NCBI RefSeq assembly: GCF_016107575.1
Contig: NZ_JABAST010000002.1
Location: 88,531-152,530, forward strand
Reading direction: 5' to 3'
Length of the DNA: 64,000 nucleotides
Source: Psychrobacter faecalis
Lineage (GTDB): Bacteria > Pseudomonadota > Gammaproteobacteria > Pseudomonadales > Moraxellaceae
How positions within the stretch are numbered: position 1 is the stretch's first letter; every line of letters begins with the position of its first letter. The position numbers were made by a program, and so were the translations under genes. This document shows positions 1 to 9,718 of the stretch, in pieces. The notes below the pieces were generated by a model. That model saw only the letters and a list, made by a program, of their open reading frames with translations. It had not been told where the DNA came from and did not search any database.

Positions 1-57
1 GACATGGGTTAAAGATAAATTCCATTTGTCATTCACAATAGTAAATAATCTATATGA

Positions 58-92
58 ATAAGTTGGGTTGTGCAACGAATAACCCAACTTAT
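58..92. terminator. 12-bp perfect hairpin downstream of the small lipoprotein gene
   Basis: Arms at 58-69 and 81-92 are perfect inverted repeats (ATAAGTTGGGTT and its complement) around an 11-base loop. It lies just past the stop of the minus-strand gene ending at 150. Read on the minus strand it is followed by only a weak T-rich run, so it may be a terminator or a small palindromic repeat. Confidence 0.5.
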
Positions 93-149
93 TTCGTGAA
101 ATAGACCCTTTAGCCAAGTCGCCGATTCATCTATCTATTTGTCACCTAC

Positions 150-536
150 TTATTTAACAATGCTACCGTAACAACTCTGCAGCGTTTTCGCCACGACTCT
201 AGTGACCAGTTGGGTGCGATAGTCGGCATCTATCGCCGCATTGCCAAGTTCAACGAGAGACACTTGCTGCGGCGCTTGCTCGCTGACGCAGCCGCAAACT
301 CGACCTTTTATCTCTTCTTCTTGAGCGTCCGTCATTGCCACACTAGCAATGCGCCAAGCATTTTGTTTTTCAATCTGGCTGCGACATTGGTTATCAATAG
401 CCGCTTTAAAAATATTCATCCCAATCTCGTTTGCCGAACCGATGGCCGTGCCAGCGTTGGTATTCATATCAGAAGTGGCACAGCCAGCTAGGACAAATGT
501 AGTAAGGACGATGCTCGAAGCAAATAATTTTTTCAT
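150..536 (-). CDS. small four-cysteine lipoprotein, function unknown
   Basis: A 128-residue protein with a signal peptide ending in a lipobox (LAGC, Cys19), so it is predicted to be lipid-anchored in the envelope. The mature part carries Cys51, a Cys81-Gly-Cys83 pair and Cys122, an arrangement that could form two disulfides in the periplasm. The ATG at 536 has a good ribosome site (AAAGGA) about 6 bases upstream. A similar Cys...CxC...Cys layout occurs in the exported protein at 32195-32524. I do not recognise the family. It stands alone, with a hairpin downstream at 58-92. Confidence 0.75.
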   Translation of the reverse strand: MKKLFASSIVLTTFVLAGCATSDMNTNAGTAIGSANEIGMNIFKAAIDNQCRSQIEKQNAWRIASVAMTDAQEEEIKGRVCGCVSEQAPQQVSLVELGNAAIDADYRTQLVTRVVAKTLQSCYGSIVK

Positions 537-1233
537 AAGTTTTCCTTTAAGGTTTGTCGATTCTATTGATGTTATTAGCGATTATATGTAATAGAAACCA
601 ATTATAGTAGTGAACAATTATAGATATCTACGTATTAGTAAAAAAGATAATTATTGGCAGTCAGTCTTCTTTTAACTATTATTTGCTCAAGCAATAATCA
701 CGCGTCGGCTTCGCATGGCAAGAATCAAAGTTATTTTAACAGTTAAGGGAAATGTTAGTAGAAGTTTACAAGGTCTATAAAGTCTGTTTAAATGGTCATA
801 AGAATATGAAACTTAGTGCTGCACAGCGAAACAATAGCTGGTCTAATAATTTTGGTTTAGCAAATTTGAAGAGGTAAACTACGACTCATGAGTGCTGATG
901 TTTGCTATCGCATAAAACAAGATAGCAATGTATGACACCTCATGCTTTAATTACATGGATCCTTTTGATCGTATCAATGGGACGCTACACTTTTCAAAAA
1001 TTAATATAGTATACCCCACTCTCAACTTATTTTTCTAAGGTATTGGTTTACTTACTTTTTAAAATTTCAGTTAAAACAATTAGAATTTTAAATTCTATAA
1101 AAATCAAAAGCCTACGATAAGTTGAGATTGACGTATAGTATATAAAGCTTACAATTCAACACGGATTAGTTACTATTACAGTGACATGGTTACGTAATAT
1201 TTTATAAATCCAATTCGCTTTATTTTATCAAGG
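537..1233. other. 697-bp AT-rich intergenic region
   Basis: No convincing gene is seen. The region separates the divergent small lipoprotein gene and the TRAP operon, so it should contain promoters for both. Its notable content is the 140-bp inverted-repeat element at 1004-1143, whose right end lies about 90 bases before the TRAP binding-protein gene. Confidence 0.6.
1004..1143. repeat. MITE-like element with 27-bp terminal inverted repeats
   Basis: Positions 1004-1030 and the reverse complement of 1117-1143 agree at 23 of 27 positions (shared core TCTCAACTTAT and outer ATA.TATAC). The interior of about 86 bases is very AT-rich, encodes nothing and is itself partly self-complementary, so the whole unit could fold into one long hairpin. 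The ends terminate in TATA, as expected of elements using TA targets. Small size, terminal repeats and lack of a gene suggest a non-autonomous miniature transposon. No second copy was found in the window. Confidence 0.55.
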
Positions 1234-2262
1234 ATGAAAATAATGACGTTTTTTAGTAAAACTCCTCTACTAGCTGCAATTGTTGCCTTAAGTATGACGA
1301 TGGTTGCCTGTTCAGACAACACGGCGACTGATACCAATGATAGCGCTACCACTGACAATACTGCTGCTTCAGCGGCGAGTGATAAGCTTGAAACCAAGTT
1401 TGTCACTATCGCAACAGGGGGCGCATCAGGTCCTTATAATATTATTGGCACCTCTTTAGCAGAAATCTACGCCAAAACCTTTGGCGTTAATGCTAAGACC
1501 CAAACCACAGGGGCGTCAGTAGAAAACGTCAATCTACTCACGCAAGGTAAAGTCGACATGGTGCTAGCACTTAGTGATGTCGTCACCAATGCGGTTGAAG
1601 GCACTGAAGACTTTAAAGAACCGATAACCAATATTCAACAAGTTGCCGTTCTATATCCAAATGTGATTCAGATAGTCGCTTCAGAAAAATCTGGTATCAA
1701 AAATATCGAAGATTTAAAAGGTAAGCGTATTGCGGTTGGTGATCAAGGTTCTGGAACGGAAGTCAATGCTCGGACGTTGTTAGAAGGTTTTGGTATCACT
1801 TATGATGATATCAAAGTCGACTATCTAGGGTTTGCCGATGCAGCCGATGCGATGAAAGCGGGTAAGATTGAAGCGGCGTTTTTTAGTAGCGGCTTACCAA
1901 ACTCTTCACTGTTAGAGCTAGAGCAGGGCATCAAATTGCAGCTGGTCACCATCAATCAAGATAAGCTTAAACAAATTATCGAAAACAAGCCTTACTTTAA
2001 GACGTTCGAGATTCCTGCTGGAACATATGGTAACGATGCCGCCATTCCAACGACTGCCGTGATGAATGCGTTGTTGATTCGTTCTGACATCTCTGAAGAG
2101 GATGGCTATAAACTGACCAAAGCGCTGTTTGAAAACTTGGATGGCCTAAAAAATGCCCACCAAGCAGCTAATGATATCAGCTTAGAGACTGCTCAAGAAG
2201 GAATGGTAGCTCCTATCCATCCAGGCGCTAAGAAATACTATGAAGAGCAATCAGCTAAGTAA
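1234..2262 (+). CDS. TAXI-family TRAP transporter substrate-binding protein
   Basis: A 342-residue solute-binding protein of the TAXI family, which delivers a ligand (often a dicarboxylate or amino acid; not predictable here) to a TRAP permease. The N-terminus has a hydrophobic signal ending in MVAC-SDN, so it is probably a lipoprotein. This is followed by a Ser/Thr/Asp-rich linker and then the family pattern TIATGGASGPYNIIGTSLA near residues 58-76 and a VGDQGSGTEVNAR motif. It is the first gene of an operon with the DUF1850 gene, whose start overlaps its 3' end by 23 bases, and the fused permease. The family assignment is firm; the substrate is unknown. Confidence 0.9.
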   Translation: MKIMTFFSKTPLLAAIVALSMTMVACSDNTATDTNDSATTDNTAASAASDKLETKFVTIATGGASGPYNIIGTSLAEIYAKTFGVNAKTQTTGASVENVNLLTQGKVDMVLALSDVVTNAVEGTEDFKEPITNIQQVAVLYPNVIQIVASEKSGIKNIEDLKGKRIAVGDQGSGTEVNARTLLEGFGITYDDIKVDYLGFADAADAMKAGKIEAAFFSSGLPNSSLLELEQGIKLQLVTINQDKLKQIIENKPYFKTFEIPAGTYGNDAAIPTTAVMNALLIRSDISEEDGYKLTKALFENLDGLKNAHQAANDISLETAQEGMVAPIHPGAKKYYEEQSAK

Positions 2263-2785
2263 ACGCTTAAGTTTAACAATCGGCGCAGCAGTGACTGTTG
2301 CGCTAGCGGTTTTAACATTCTGGGTAATTTTTACCCGCCAGTCTGTCATCGAGGTGCGCGTCAATGATGTTGCTGAATCTGATAAAAAAGTATGTTATTT
2401 CGTTGAGCCCAATTTTCAATTGCGCTGGATTCATTCTGTAGAAAAGCAATGGTGGGAGGAGCAATATGTTCGTGAGAATCAAGGTTTATTGCTAACCACT
2501 ACTTATCTACAAGCTTTTGGGGCGGGAACCCCATCTACTGAAAATGTCGCTCCCATAAAAAAACCAGGCTATGTTGGCTATCAAATCAACGAAAGACTCC
2601 CGAGTCTCAACTGGGTAGTTTCAAGGCGCACCAAAGGTGAGATTGATTATGCAGGTCATCGTATTTTAATTCATCAATGGGTGCCTGATTATTCTGCAGT
2701 AACTATTACGCCTAAATCGTATAGTCTAATAGATAGATTTAATAAGGATTTTTGTCATGAACTCTCAAGTGATGGATCACAATAG
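2240..2785 (+). CDS. DUF1850 protein of the TAXI-TRAP operon
   Basis: A 181-residue protein with one N-terminal membrane segment (about residues 12-32) and a periplasmic domain containing RWIHSVEKQWWEEQY, typical of DUF1850. Such proteins are regularly encoded between the TAXI binding protein and the fused permease, and are thought to be accessory to the transporter; the exact role is not known. Its ATG lies inside the preceding gene (23-base overlap) and its end overlaps the permease start by 29 bases, which suggests translational coupling of all three genes. Confidence 0.85.
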   Translation: MKSNQLSKRLSLTIGAAVTVALAVLTFWVIFTRQSVIEVRVNDVAESDKKVCYFVEPNFQLRWIHSVEKQWWEEQYVRENQGLLLTTTYLQAFGAGTPSTENVAPIKKPGYVGYQINERLPSLNWVVSRRTKGEIDYAGHRILIHQWVPDYSAVTITPKSYSLIDRFNKDFCHELSSDGSQ

Positions 2786-4838
2786 CGGGACTACTGTCTC
2801 TAGCGATGAGGCTAAGTTGTCTAAGCAACCGGGCTTTCATGATAGCACTGATATCGATGACGACGTTGATCCTAACCTCACACAAGCAATACTAGAAAAG
2901 TACGACCGAGAGTCAATTACGCGTCATATCACTCAAGGGCCAGTAAAATATATTATCGCTGCGATTTGTATTTTATATTCACTTTTTCATCTATATATCA
3001 CTTTTAATCCTATGCCATCATTGTTACAGCGTTCTGTGCATGTAGGTATTGGTTTTGCATTGATTTTTCTGATTTTTCCAGCCAGTAAGAAGAGCAGCCG
3101 CAAGCGGGTGGCTTGGTACGACTGGGTTTGGTTCGTGTTATCTTTATCTGGAATGGCGTATCTTATCTATGAGTATCAAGATATTGTGACCTCACGCGGC
3201 GGCATAGCCAATCAAACGGATGTATTGTTCTCTATTATCACGGTGATTTGTGTACTCGAGGGCAGTCGGCGTATTACTGGTTGGATATTACCGATATTGG
3301 CGTCAATATTTTTGTTATATCCATTTATCAGTCATATGAATTTTATGCCTGATCGGCTACTCACTCGTCCTTATGATTTTGGCGATATTTTTGGCCAATT
3401 ATTCCTAAAGACAGAAGGATTGTATTCAGTTGCAATCGGTGCCTCGGTCACATTCATCTTTCTATTCATTCTGTTCGGGGCATTCTTGGCACGCTCTGGA
3501 ATGGGGCAGCTATTTAATGATTTGGCACTGGCGCTCGCAGGCGATAAAAAAGGCGGCCCAGCAAAGGTAGCGGTTATCTCAAGCGGTTTTATGGGCAGTA
3601 TTAATGGCTCAGCTTTGTCGAACGTGGTCAGTACGGGCGCATTTACCATTCCCTTGATGAAAAAGGTTGGCTATCATAAAGATTTTGCGGGCGCTGTAGA
3701 GGCAAGTGCATCCGTTGGTGGTCAAATCTTGCCGCCAATTATGGGTGCCAGTGCTTTTATTATGGCCGAGACCACAGGACTGCCATATAGTACGATCGCT
3801 CTGGCTGCCTTATTACCTGCTATCTTGTATTATCTGGGCGTCATCGCGCAGGTGCATTTTCGTGCAGGCCGCCGTGACTTAAAAGGTATGGCGAAAGAGA
3901 GTCTGCCACAGGTAAAAGAGGTGTTAAAGGCGCGCGGTCATATGCTGCTGCCGATTGTTTTTCTGATTTTTTTATTGATTAAGAATGTACCGGTAGGGTA
4001 TGCCGCTGCCTATACCATTGGCTTTACTGTTGTCATCAGTATGCTACGTAAAGAAACACGCATGAGCTTTAAAGACATTTTGGGCGCGCTAGAAGACGGT
4101 GCGCGCCAGTCGTTAGCGGTCATGGCGGCCTGTGCGGTCGTAGGGATTATTATTGGGGTAGTCAGCTTAACGAGTTTTGGTACGGTAATGACCTCTTCCA
4201 TTGTTACTTTAGGAGCAGGCTCATTATTGCTCACCTTGATTTTAACCATGCTGGCGTCGATGGTTTTAGGAATGGGATTACCATCGATTCCTGCATATAT
4301 TATTACGGCAACGATGGCGGCGCCCGCATTAGCAGGATTTGATATTCCTATTTTGGCGGCGCATATGTTCGTATTTTATTTTGGCGTATTTGCCAATATT
4401 ACTCCGCCAGTCTGCTTGGCAGCCTTTGCTGGCGCTGGTATCTCTGGTGGCGATCCTATGAAAACAGGGTTTCTGTCATTGAAGTTGGCACTGGCTGGAT
4501 TTATCGTTCCATTTATGTTTATTTATAATCCTGCAATGTTGATGATTGACCCGACAGGTCTTGCGGTTACGGCAAAAGAATTCCCATTGCCACCCATCAT
4601 CGATATTGTTACGGCTGTTGTGACGTCTGTGATTGGTGTAATTGGCCTTAGTGCAGCGTTAGAAGGGTATTTTAAAGGCAGTATGAATACAATCACGCGT
4701 ATCCTTTTGGCAATTGGTGCTTTACTGCTGATTTATCCGGGTCTTATCACAGGTTTGATAGGCGGTGCCATGATCCTTGGTATCGCGTTGTTAAATATGA
4801 AAAACAGTAAAACAGCAGTCCAACCTCTAAATGTTTAA
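2757..4838 (+). CDS. TRAP transporter permease, fused 4TM/12TM subunits
   Basis: A 693-residue polytopic inner-membrane protein in which the small (4TM) and large (12TM) TRAP subunits are fused, the usual form for TAXI systems. It uses the ion gradient to import the substrate captured by the binding protein. Residues 1-60 are a charged cytoplasmic tail. Conserved large-subunit stretches are visible, including GFMGSINGSALSNVVSTGAF and GGQILPPIMGASAFIMAE. The ATG at 2757 has AGGA 9 bases upstream, inside the DUF1850 gene. It is the last gene of the operon and ends before a bidirectional terminator at 4875-4904. Confidence 0.93.
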   Translation: MNSQVMDHNSGTTVSSDEAKLSKQPGFHDSTDIDDDVDPNLTQAILEKYDRESITRHITQGPVKYIIAAICILYSLFHLYITFNPMPSLLQRSVHVGIGFALIFLIFPASKKSSRKRVAWYDWVWFVLSLSGMAYLIYEYQDIVTSRGGIANQTDVLFSIITVICVLEGSRRITGWILPILASIFLLYPFISHMNFMPDRLLTRPYDFGDIFGQLFLKTEGLYSVAIGASVTFIFLFILFGAFLARSGMGQLFNDLALALAGDKKGGPAKVAVISSGFMGSINGSALSNVVSTGAFTIPLMKKVGYHKDFAGAVEASASVGGQILPPIMGASAFIMAETTGLPYSTIALAALLPAILYYLGVIAQVHFRAGRRDLKGMAKESLPQVKEVLKARGHMLLPIVFLIFLLIKNVPVGYAAAYTIGFTVVISMLRKETRMSFKDILGALEDGARQSLAVMAACAVVGIIIGVVSLTSFGTVMTSSIVTLGAGSLLLTLILTMLASMVLGMGLPSIPAYIITATMAAPALAGFDIPILAAHMFVFYFGVFANITPPVCLAAFAGAGISGGDPMKTGFLSLKLALAGFIVPFMFIYNPAMLMIDPTGLAVTAKEFPLPPIIDIVTAVVTSVIGVIGLSAALEGYFKGSMNTITRILLAIGALLLIYPGLITGLIGGAMILGIALLNMKNSKTAVQPLNV

Positions 4839-4874
4839 CGTTATTTAGGGATTGAGTGTATAAGCATAAAAAAA

Positions 4875-4904
4875 GGGCGAATAGTAACTATCTACTATTC
4901 GCCC
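4875..4904. terminator. bidirectional rho-independent terminator
   Basis: Perfect 12-bp arms (GGGCGAATAGTA, 4875-4886, and its complement, 4893-4904) around a 6-base loop, flanked by an A-run on the left and a T-run on the right. It sits between the convergent TRAP permease and lipA genes and should serve both. Confidence 0.88.
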
Positions 4905-4956
4905 TTTATATATTTTAAGATTCGTCATCCTACTTTGATATAGTGACGAATATTAC

Positions 4957-6000
4957 TTAACAGCCAAGTTTACCTTCTGCTTCAAGCGCTTTTTTGCTGC
5001 GGATAGGCGCTGGGCAATCTTCGCCATAGTATTGACGATCGGCAAAGTAGCTTGAGCGTACCATTGGGCCGGCCCAAATGCTAAAGAAACCAATCTTTTT
5101 GCCATAATCCATATAGCGCTGAAATTCATCTGGATGGACATAACGATCAACAGGCGCATGGTCTTTACTGGGTTGCAGGTACTGACCGATGGTAATCATA
5201 TCGACGTCATGGGCTTTTAAATCATCAAGCAGCGCATAGATTTCTTCTTCGGTCTCACCCAGTCCAACCATAAAGCCGCATTTGGTGGCGATATCAGGGC
5301 GGCGCTCTTTATAGATTTTAAGCAAATCTAATGAATGCTGATAATCAGAACCTGGACGGAAGGCTTTATAGAGACGCGGCACGGTTTCGATATTGTGGTT
5401 AAAGACATCTGGCGCGGTTTCAGTCAATAAGTCTAAGGCAATCTCCATACGCCCACGGAAATCTGGCACCAGTATCTCAATCAAGCAATTTGGGCTTAGC
5501 GCGCGCGATTCATTTAACACTTCAACAAAATGTCCAGCACCGCCGTCTTTTAAATCATCGCGGTCAACTGAAGTAATCACTGCGTATTTTAGACCCAAAC
5601 CTTGAATGGTCTCGGCGGTATGGCGTGGCTCGTCTTTGTCCAATTCATTTGGGCGACCATGACCGACATCACAAAACGGGCAGCGACGGGTACAGATATC
5701 ACCCATAATCATAAAGGTTGCCGTACCATCAGCGAAGCACTGCGGCAGATTCGGGCAAGCGGCTTCTTCACAGACGGTATAAAGCTTTTGCTCACGCAGA
5801 GTGGCTTTGATACGCGCTACTTCCGCAGGTGACGACATTTTAACCCGAATCCAATCAGGCTTTTTCTTTGCCTCGACGGTCGGAATCACTTTAATTGGGA
5901 TGCGCGCTACCTTGTCGTAGCCACGTAGCTTTTCGCCTTGGATGGCTTTTTTTGGTTTTGCACGGGCAGCGGGGACGTGGGTTTGTACGGCGTTTGTCAT
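4957..6000 (-). CDS. lipA: lipoyl synthase
   Basis: A radical-SAM enzyme that inserts two sulfurs into protein-bound octanoate to make lipoyl cofactors. Both iron-sulfur motifs are visible: the auxiliary [12 protein letters not shown] and the radical-[11 protein letters not shown]. The C-terminal [11 protein letters not shown] stretch, with the conserved RSSY Ser, is also present. The open frame can begin at a TTG at 6006, but the ATG at 6000 is the more likely start (347 residues). No lipB is adjacent. A lipoamide-dehydrogenase-like gene lies elsewhere in the window (29958-31454). Confidence 0.96.
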   Translation of the reverse strand: MTNAVQTHVPAARAKPKKAIQGEKLRGYDKVARIPIKVIPTVEAKKKPDWIRVKMSSPAEVARIKATLREQKLYTVCEEAACPNLPQCFADGTATFMIMGDICTRRCPFCDVGHGRPNELDKDEPRHTAETIQGLGLKYAVITSVDRDDLKDGGAGHFVEVLNESRALSPNCLIEILVPDFRGRMEIALDLLTETAPDVFNHNIETVPRLYKAFRPGSDYQHSLDLLKIYKERRPDIATKCGFMVGLGETEEEIYALLDDLKAHDVDMITIGQYLQPSKDHAPVDRYVHPDEFQRYMDYGKKIGFFSIWAGPMVRSSYFADRQYYGEDCPAPIRSKKALEAEGKLGC

Positions 6001-6196
6001 AATCAAATGTTCTCTTAACCCTTGATAGGATAAGGGTTTTTGGCATTATTAGAATGTTTTATGGATGCAGCTATTATAGCAGATAATGGCTCAAAGTTTT
6101 TTGGGCAATCTTGTTAAGACAATCAAAAAAGCTACTAGCGCTAAATAAGGTTTTATCACTAATAAGACTACTATGAAGCGCACCTTTACCCTAGTT

Positions 6197-6592
6197 TTAT
6201 TTATTGATATCAATGTCCATGTCATTTAGCACATCTATGGCTGCGCGAAACGCTTCTTGGGTGGCAGGCGCGCCGCAATAAGGCAAGCTGTGCATCAGTA
6301 CTTCTCGAATTTCAGCGACACTGGCGCCATTATTAATCGCTCCTCGGATGTGTCCCTTGAGCTCATTTGGGCTTTTTTGCGCAATTAAAAAAGCCATGGT
6401 AATTAAGGAGCGATATTTGCGCGGTAGTATGGTGTCGTCTTGCCACGTGCTGCCCCAAGCGTGTTCGATAATCCAGTCTTGCAGCGGCTGGGTAAATGGG
6501 GTCGCCGAATCGAGCGAGCGTTTGACATGTCGCTCGCCCATCACTTCGGTACGAACTTTTAGACCGTTTTGATAATTGGCATTATCGTCCAT
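6197..6592 (-). CDS. carboxymuconolactone decarboxylase-like protein
   Basis: About 131 residues from the ATG at 6592, chosen because AAGGA lies 8 bases upstream; a longer frame reaches 6634. The small helical fold of the CMD/AhpD superfamily is suggested by HAWGSTWQDDTILPRKYRSL and the C-terminal YCGAPATQEAFRAA, which resembles PcaC (4-carboxymuconolactone decarboxylase of protocatechuate degradation). No other aromatic-degradation genes are nearby, so a PcaC role is not supported by context. It lacks the CxxC of AhpD peroxidases: the only cysteine seen in the active-site region is in YCGAP. Confidence 0.82.
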   Translation of the reverse strand: MDDNANYQNGLKVRTEVMGERHVKRSLDSATPFTQPLQDWIIEHAWGSTWQDDTILPRKYRSLITMAFLIAQKSPNELKGHIRGAINNGASVAEIREVLMHSLPYCGAPATQEAFRAAIDVLNDMDIDINK

Positions 6593-6803
6593 CTTATTAT
6601 CCTTAATATTTATTGGCAAAGTGTGTTTTATCAAGTCGCATATAAAAATTCGCTAACGTAAAACATCTGATAAGTTCTGAGGTTGTCAGAGTATAGCAGG
6701 CACACGGTTTTTATTTAACCGCGTCAATCATATTGGTTATGGCACTATTTTTATAATAAATGTCCAATATGGCGTTATTCTGCGCCTTTTCGCGGCTCAG
6801 CCA

Positions 6804-6832
6804 TTAACATTTTGAGCGTTTTGAGCTATGAT
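6804..6832 (+). promoter_or_regulatory. sigma-70 promoter for acnB
   Basis: TTAACA at 6804-6809 and TATGAT at 6827-6832 are separated by exactly 17 bases, a strong match to the housekeeping consensus. Predicted transcription starts near 6839, giving a leader of about 90 bases before the GTG of acnB. Confidence 0.65.
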
Positions 6833-6853
6833 TGCACGGATAATTATTCAATG

Positions 6854-6901
6854 CAGTACATCGATGTAGGCTGTCATCCTGACTACTCACGTGATGTACT
6901 G
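6854..6901 (+). promoter_or_regulatory. leader hairpin in the acnB 5' untranslated region
   Basis: CAGTACATC (6854-6862) and GATGTACTG (6893-6901) are perfect 9-base inverted repeats separated by 30 bases. They end about 13 bases before the GAGG ribosome site. The position suggests a post-transcriptional control element, but it matches no class I can name. Confidence 0.4.
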
Positions 6902-6927
6902 GTCACCAACCGACGAGGACGACTATT

Positions 6928-9531
6928 GTGTTAGAAGCTTATCGTAAACATGTCGCAGAACGTGCTGAGCTAGGGACTGTACCACTTCCATTAAATGAGA
7001 AGCAGGTAGCAGAATTGGTAGAGCTACTTAAAAACCCACCAGCGGGCGAAGATGCGTTCTTGATGGACTTGTTAGAAAACCGTATTCCTGCCGGTGTTGA
7101 CCAAGCCGCTTATGTTAAAGCTGCATTTTTAGCTGCTATTGTTAAAGGCGAAGCGACTTCACCACTTATCAGCAAGAAAAAAGCCGTTGAAATTTTAGGC
7201 ACCATGCAAGGTGGTTACAACGTTCAGCCATTAGTTGCCGCGCTTGATGACGCGGAAGTCGCACAAGAAGCTGCTGATGCGTTAAAGAAAACATTACTCG
7301 TATTTGACGCGTTCAATGACGTGACCGAAAAAGCCGAAGCTGGCAATGCTATTGCTAAAGAAGTGGTGCAATCTTGGGCCGACGCGGAGTGGTTCTTAAG
7401 CCGTCCTGAAGTACCAGAGAAAACTACTTATACCACCTTTAAAGTCACTGGCGAAACCAACACTGATGACTTGTCACCAGCGCAAGACGCGTGGAGCCGC
7501 CCCGACATTCCATTGCATTCATTAGCCATGCACAAAAACTCTCGCGACGGCATCTTTGCTGACGAAGAGGGTGTTGTTGGTCCAATGAAGCAAATCGAAG
7601 CGTTAAAAGAAAAAGGTCATCCACTTGCCTATGTTGGTGACGTGGTTGGTACCGGTTCTAGCCGTAAGTCTGCAACCAACTCTGTATTGTGGCTCATGGG
7701 CGAAGACATTCCGAACGTACCAAACAAACGTGGTGGTGGTCTAGTATTAGGTAACAATATCGCTCCTATCTTCTTTAACACTATGGAAGATTCTGGCGCC
7801 TTACCAATCGAAAAAGTGGCCGTTGATAACCTAAACATGGGCGATGTGTTTGACATCTATCCGTATGAAGGCAAAATCACCAAGCACGACTCTGACGAAG
7901 TATTGTCAACCTTTACGCTAAACTCGCCAACCTTGCTTGACGAAGTGCGCGCAGGCGGCCGTATACCACTAATCGTTGGTCGTGGTTTGACCAATCGTGC
8001 TCGTGAATATATGGGTCTTGGTCATTCAGACGTATTTGCTAAGCCAGAAGAGCCAGCTGATACCGGTAAAGGCTTTACCCTTGCACAAAAAATGGTTGGT
8101 AAAGCGTGTGGTCTAGAAGGCGTACGTCCGGGCATGTACTGTGAGCCAAAAATGACGACGGTCGGCTCGCAAGATACCACAGGTCCGATGACCCGTGATG
8201 AGCTAAAAGATTTGGCATGTTTGGGTTTCCAAGCGGATCTTGTGATGCAGTCGTTCTGTCATACCGCAGCTTATCCAAAGCCAGTTGACGTTGAAACTCA
8301 GCATACATTGCCTGACTTTATCATGAACCGTGGCGGCGTCAGCTTACGTCCTGGTGATGGTATCATTCACTCGTGGCTTAACCGTATGCTACTTCCAGAT
8401 ACCGTTGGTACTGGTGGTGACTCGCATACGCGTTTCCCAATGGGTATCTCGTTCCCAGCCGGTTCTGGTTTGGTTGCATTCGCAGCAGCAACTGGTGTGA
8501 TGCCACTTGATATGCCTGAATCTGTTCGTGTCCGCTTCGTTGGCGAACGTCAACCTGGTATCACGCTACGTGACTTGGTCCATGCGATTCCTTATCAAGC
8601 CATCAAAGAAGGTTATTTGACCGTTGATAAGAAAGGTAAAATCAACGAGTTTAACGGTCGTATTTTAGAGATCGAAGGTCTAGAAGACTTGACCGCTGAG
8701 CAAGCGTTTGAATTGTCTGATGCGTCAGCTGAGCGTAGTGCTGCTGGTTGTACCATTACTTTGTCTGAAGAATCAGTGACTGAGTACCTAAACTCGAACA
8801 TCACCTTGCTTAAATGGATGATTTCAGAAGGCTATGGCGATGCGCGTACCATCAGCCGCCGCGTTGAGCAAATGCAAGAATGGCTAGCGAACCCAAGCCT
8901 CATGCGTGCTGACGAAGATGCAGAATATGCTATCGATATGACTATCGATATGAGCGAGATCAAAGAGCCAATTCTTTGCTGCCCGAACGATCCAGACGAT
9001 GCTAAAACATTGGCTGACGTCGCTGGTGATACCATTGATGAAGTATTCATTGGGTCATGTATGACCAACATTGGTCACTTCCGTGCTGCGGGTAAACTGC
9101 TACAAGACGTACCAGCGGGAAGCCTCAAAACTCGTCTATGGATTGCGCCACCGACTAAGATGGATGCGCGTCAGTTGATGGAAGAAGGTTATTACAACAT
9201 CTACGCTCAAGCCGGCGCTCGTACTGAAATGCCAGGTTGTTCACTATGTATGGGTAACCAAGCACGTATCGCACCGAAATCTACGGCCGTTTCAACGTCT
9301 ACCCGTAACTTCCCGAACCGTCTTGGTCAAGGCGCGAACGTTTATCTCGCGTCTGCAGAGCTTGCAGCGGTAGCAGCGGTACTTGGTAAATTGCCAACCA
9401 ACGACGAATACCAGCAGTATGCTGGCATGCTAAACAGCATGGGCGATGAAGTTTATAAATACATGAACTTTGATCGTATGGAAGACTATACTGAAGAAGC
9501 GGATAAAATTAACGTTGCTCAGTTGACCTAG
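6928..9531 (+). CDS. acnB: aconitate hydratase B
   Basis: An 867-residue bifunctional aconitase B / 2-methylisocitrate dehydratase of the TCA cycle. The N-terminal HEAT-like domain (about 1-160), the swivel domain and the catalytic part with [4Fe-4S] ligands are recognisable: the [10 protein letters not shown] and [12 protein letters not shown] motifs carry the cluster cysteines. Length matches the family. Translation starts at GTG, with GAGG about 10 bases upstream. It is transcribed alone from the promoter at 6804-6832 and ends at a strong terminator (9567-9598). Confidence 0.97.
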   Translation: MLEAYRKHVAERAELGTVPLPLNEKQVAELVELLKNPPAGEDAFLMDLLENRIPAGVDQAAYVKAAFLAAIVKGEATSPLISKKKAVEILGTMQGGYNVQPLVAALDDAEVAQEAADALKKTLLVFDAFNDVTEKAEAGNAIAKEVVQSWADAEWFLSRPEVPEKTTYTTFKVTGETNTDDLSPAQDAWSRPDIPLHSLAMHKNSRDGIFADEEGVVGPMKQIEALKEKGHPLAYVGDVVGTGSSRKSATNSVLWLMGEDIPNVPNKRGGGLVLGNNIAPIFFNTMEDSGALPIEKVAVDNLNMGDVFDIYPYEGKITKHDSDEVLSTFTLNSPTLLDEVRAGGRIPLIVGRGLTNRAREYMGLGHSDVFAKPEEPADTGKGFTLAQKMVGKACGLEGVRPGMYCEPKMTTVGSQDTTGPMTRDELKDLACLGFQADLVMQSFCHTAAYPKPVDVETQHTLPDFIMNRGGVSLRPGDGIIHSWLNRMLLPDTVGTGGDSHTRFPMGISFPAGSGLVAFAAATGVMPLDMPESVRVRFVGERQPGITLRDLVHAIPYQAIKEGYLTVDKKGKINEFNGRILEIEGLEDLTAEQAFELSDASAERSAAGCTITLSEESVTEYLNSNITLLKWMISEGYGDARTISRRVEQMQEWLANPSLMRADEDAEYAIDMTIDMSEIKEPILCCPNDPDDAKTLADVAGDTIDEVFIGSCMTNIGHFRAAGKLLQDVPAGSLKTRLWIAPPTKMDARQLMEEGYYNIYAQAGARTEMPGCSLCMGNQARIAPKSTAVSTSTRNFPNRLGQGANVYLASAELAAVAAVLGKLPTNDEYQQYAGMLNSMGDEVYKYMNFDRMEDYTEEADKINVAQLT

Positions 9532-9566
9532 TTTTTCATTCGAAAGCTTCTTAATTTTTTGAAAAC

Positions 9567-9598
9567 AAACCCCGTATCGTGATGATACGGGGTTTTTT
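9567..9598 (+). terminator. acnB rho-independent terminator
   Basis: Twelve-base arms (AAACCCCGTATC, 9567-9578, with its complement at 9584-9595) around a 5-base loop, followed by six T residues. Confidence 0.93.
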
Positions 9599-9718
9599 AC
9601 ATGTTTGAAAAATATGAATAATGGTTTGCAAACTTTTATTGAGTGCTTATAATCAAAGTCGTTGATTAAATGTTTTAGTTGGCGATTCTACCGTTAAAGG
9701 TGAGTGATAATAAATCCT

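Larger units (their letters stand above)
6593..6927. other. 335-bp upstream region of acnB
   Basis: The gap between the divergent CMD-like gene and acnB. It holds the acnB promoter at 6804-6832 and the leader hairpin at 6854-6901. Nothing coding is seen. Confidence 0.7.
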
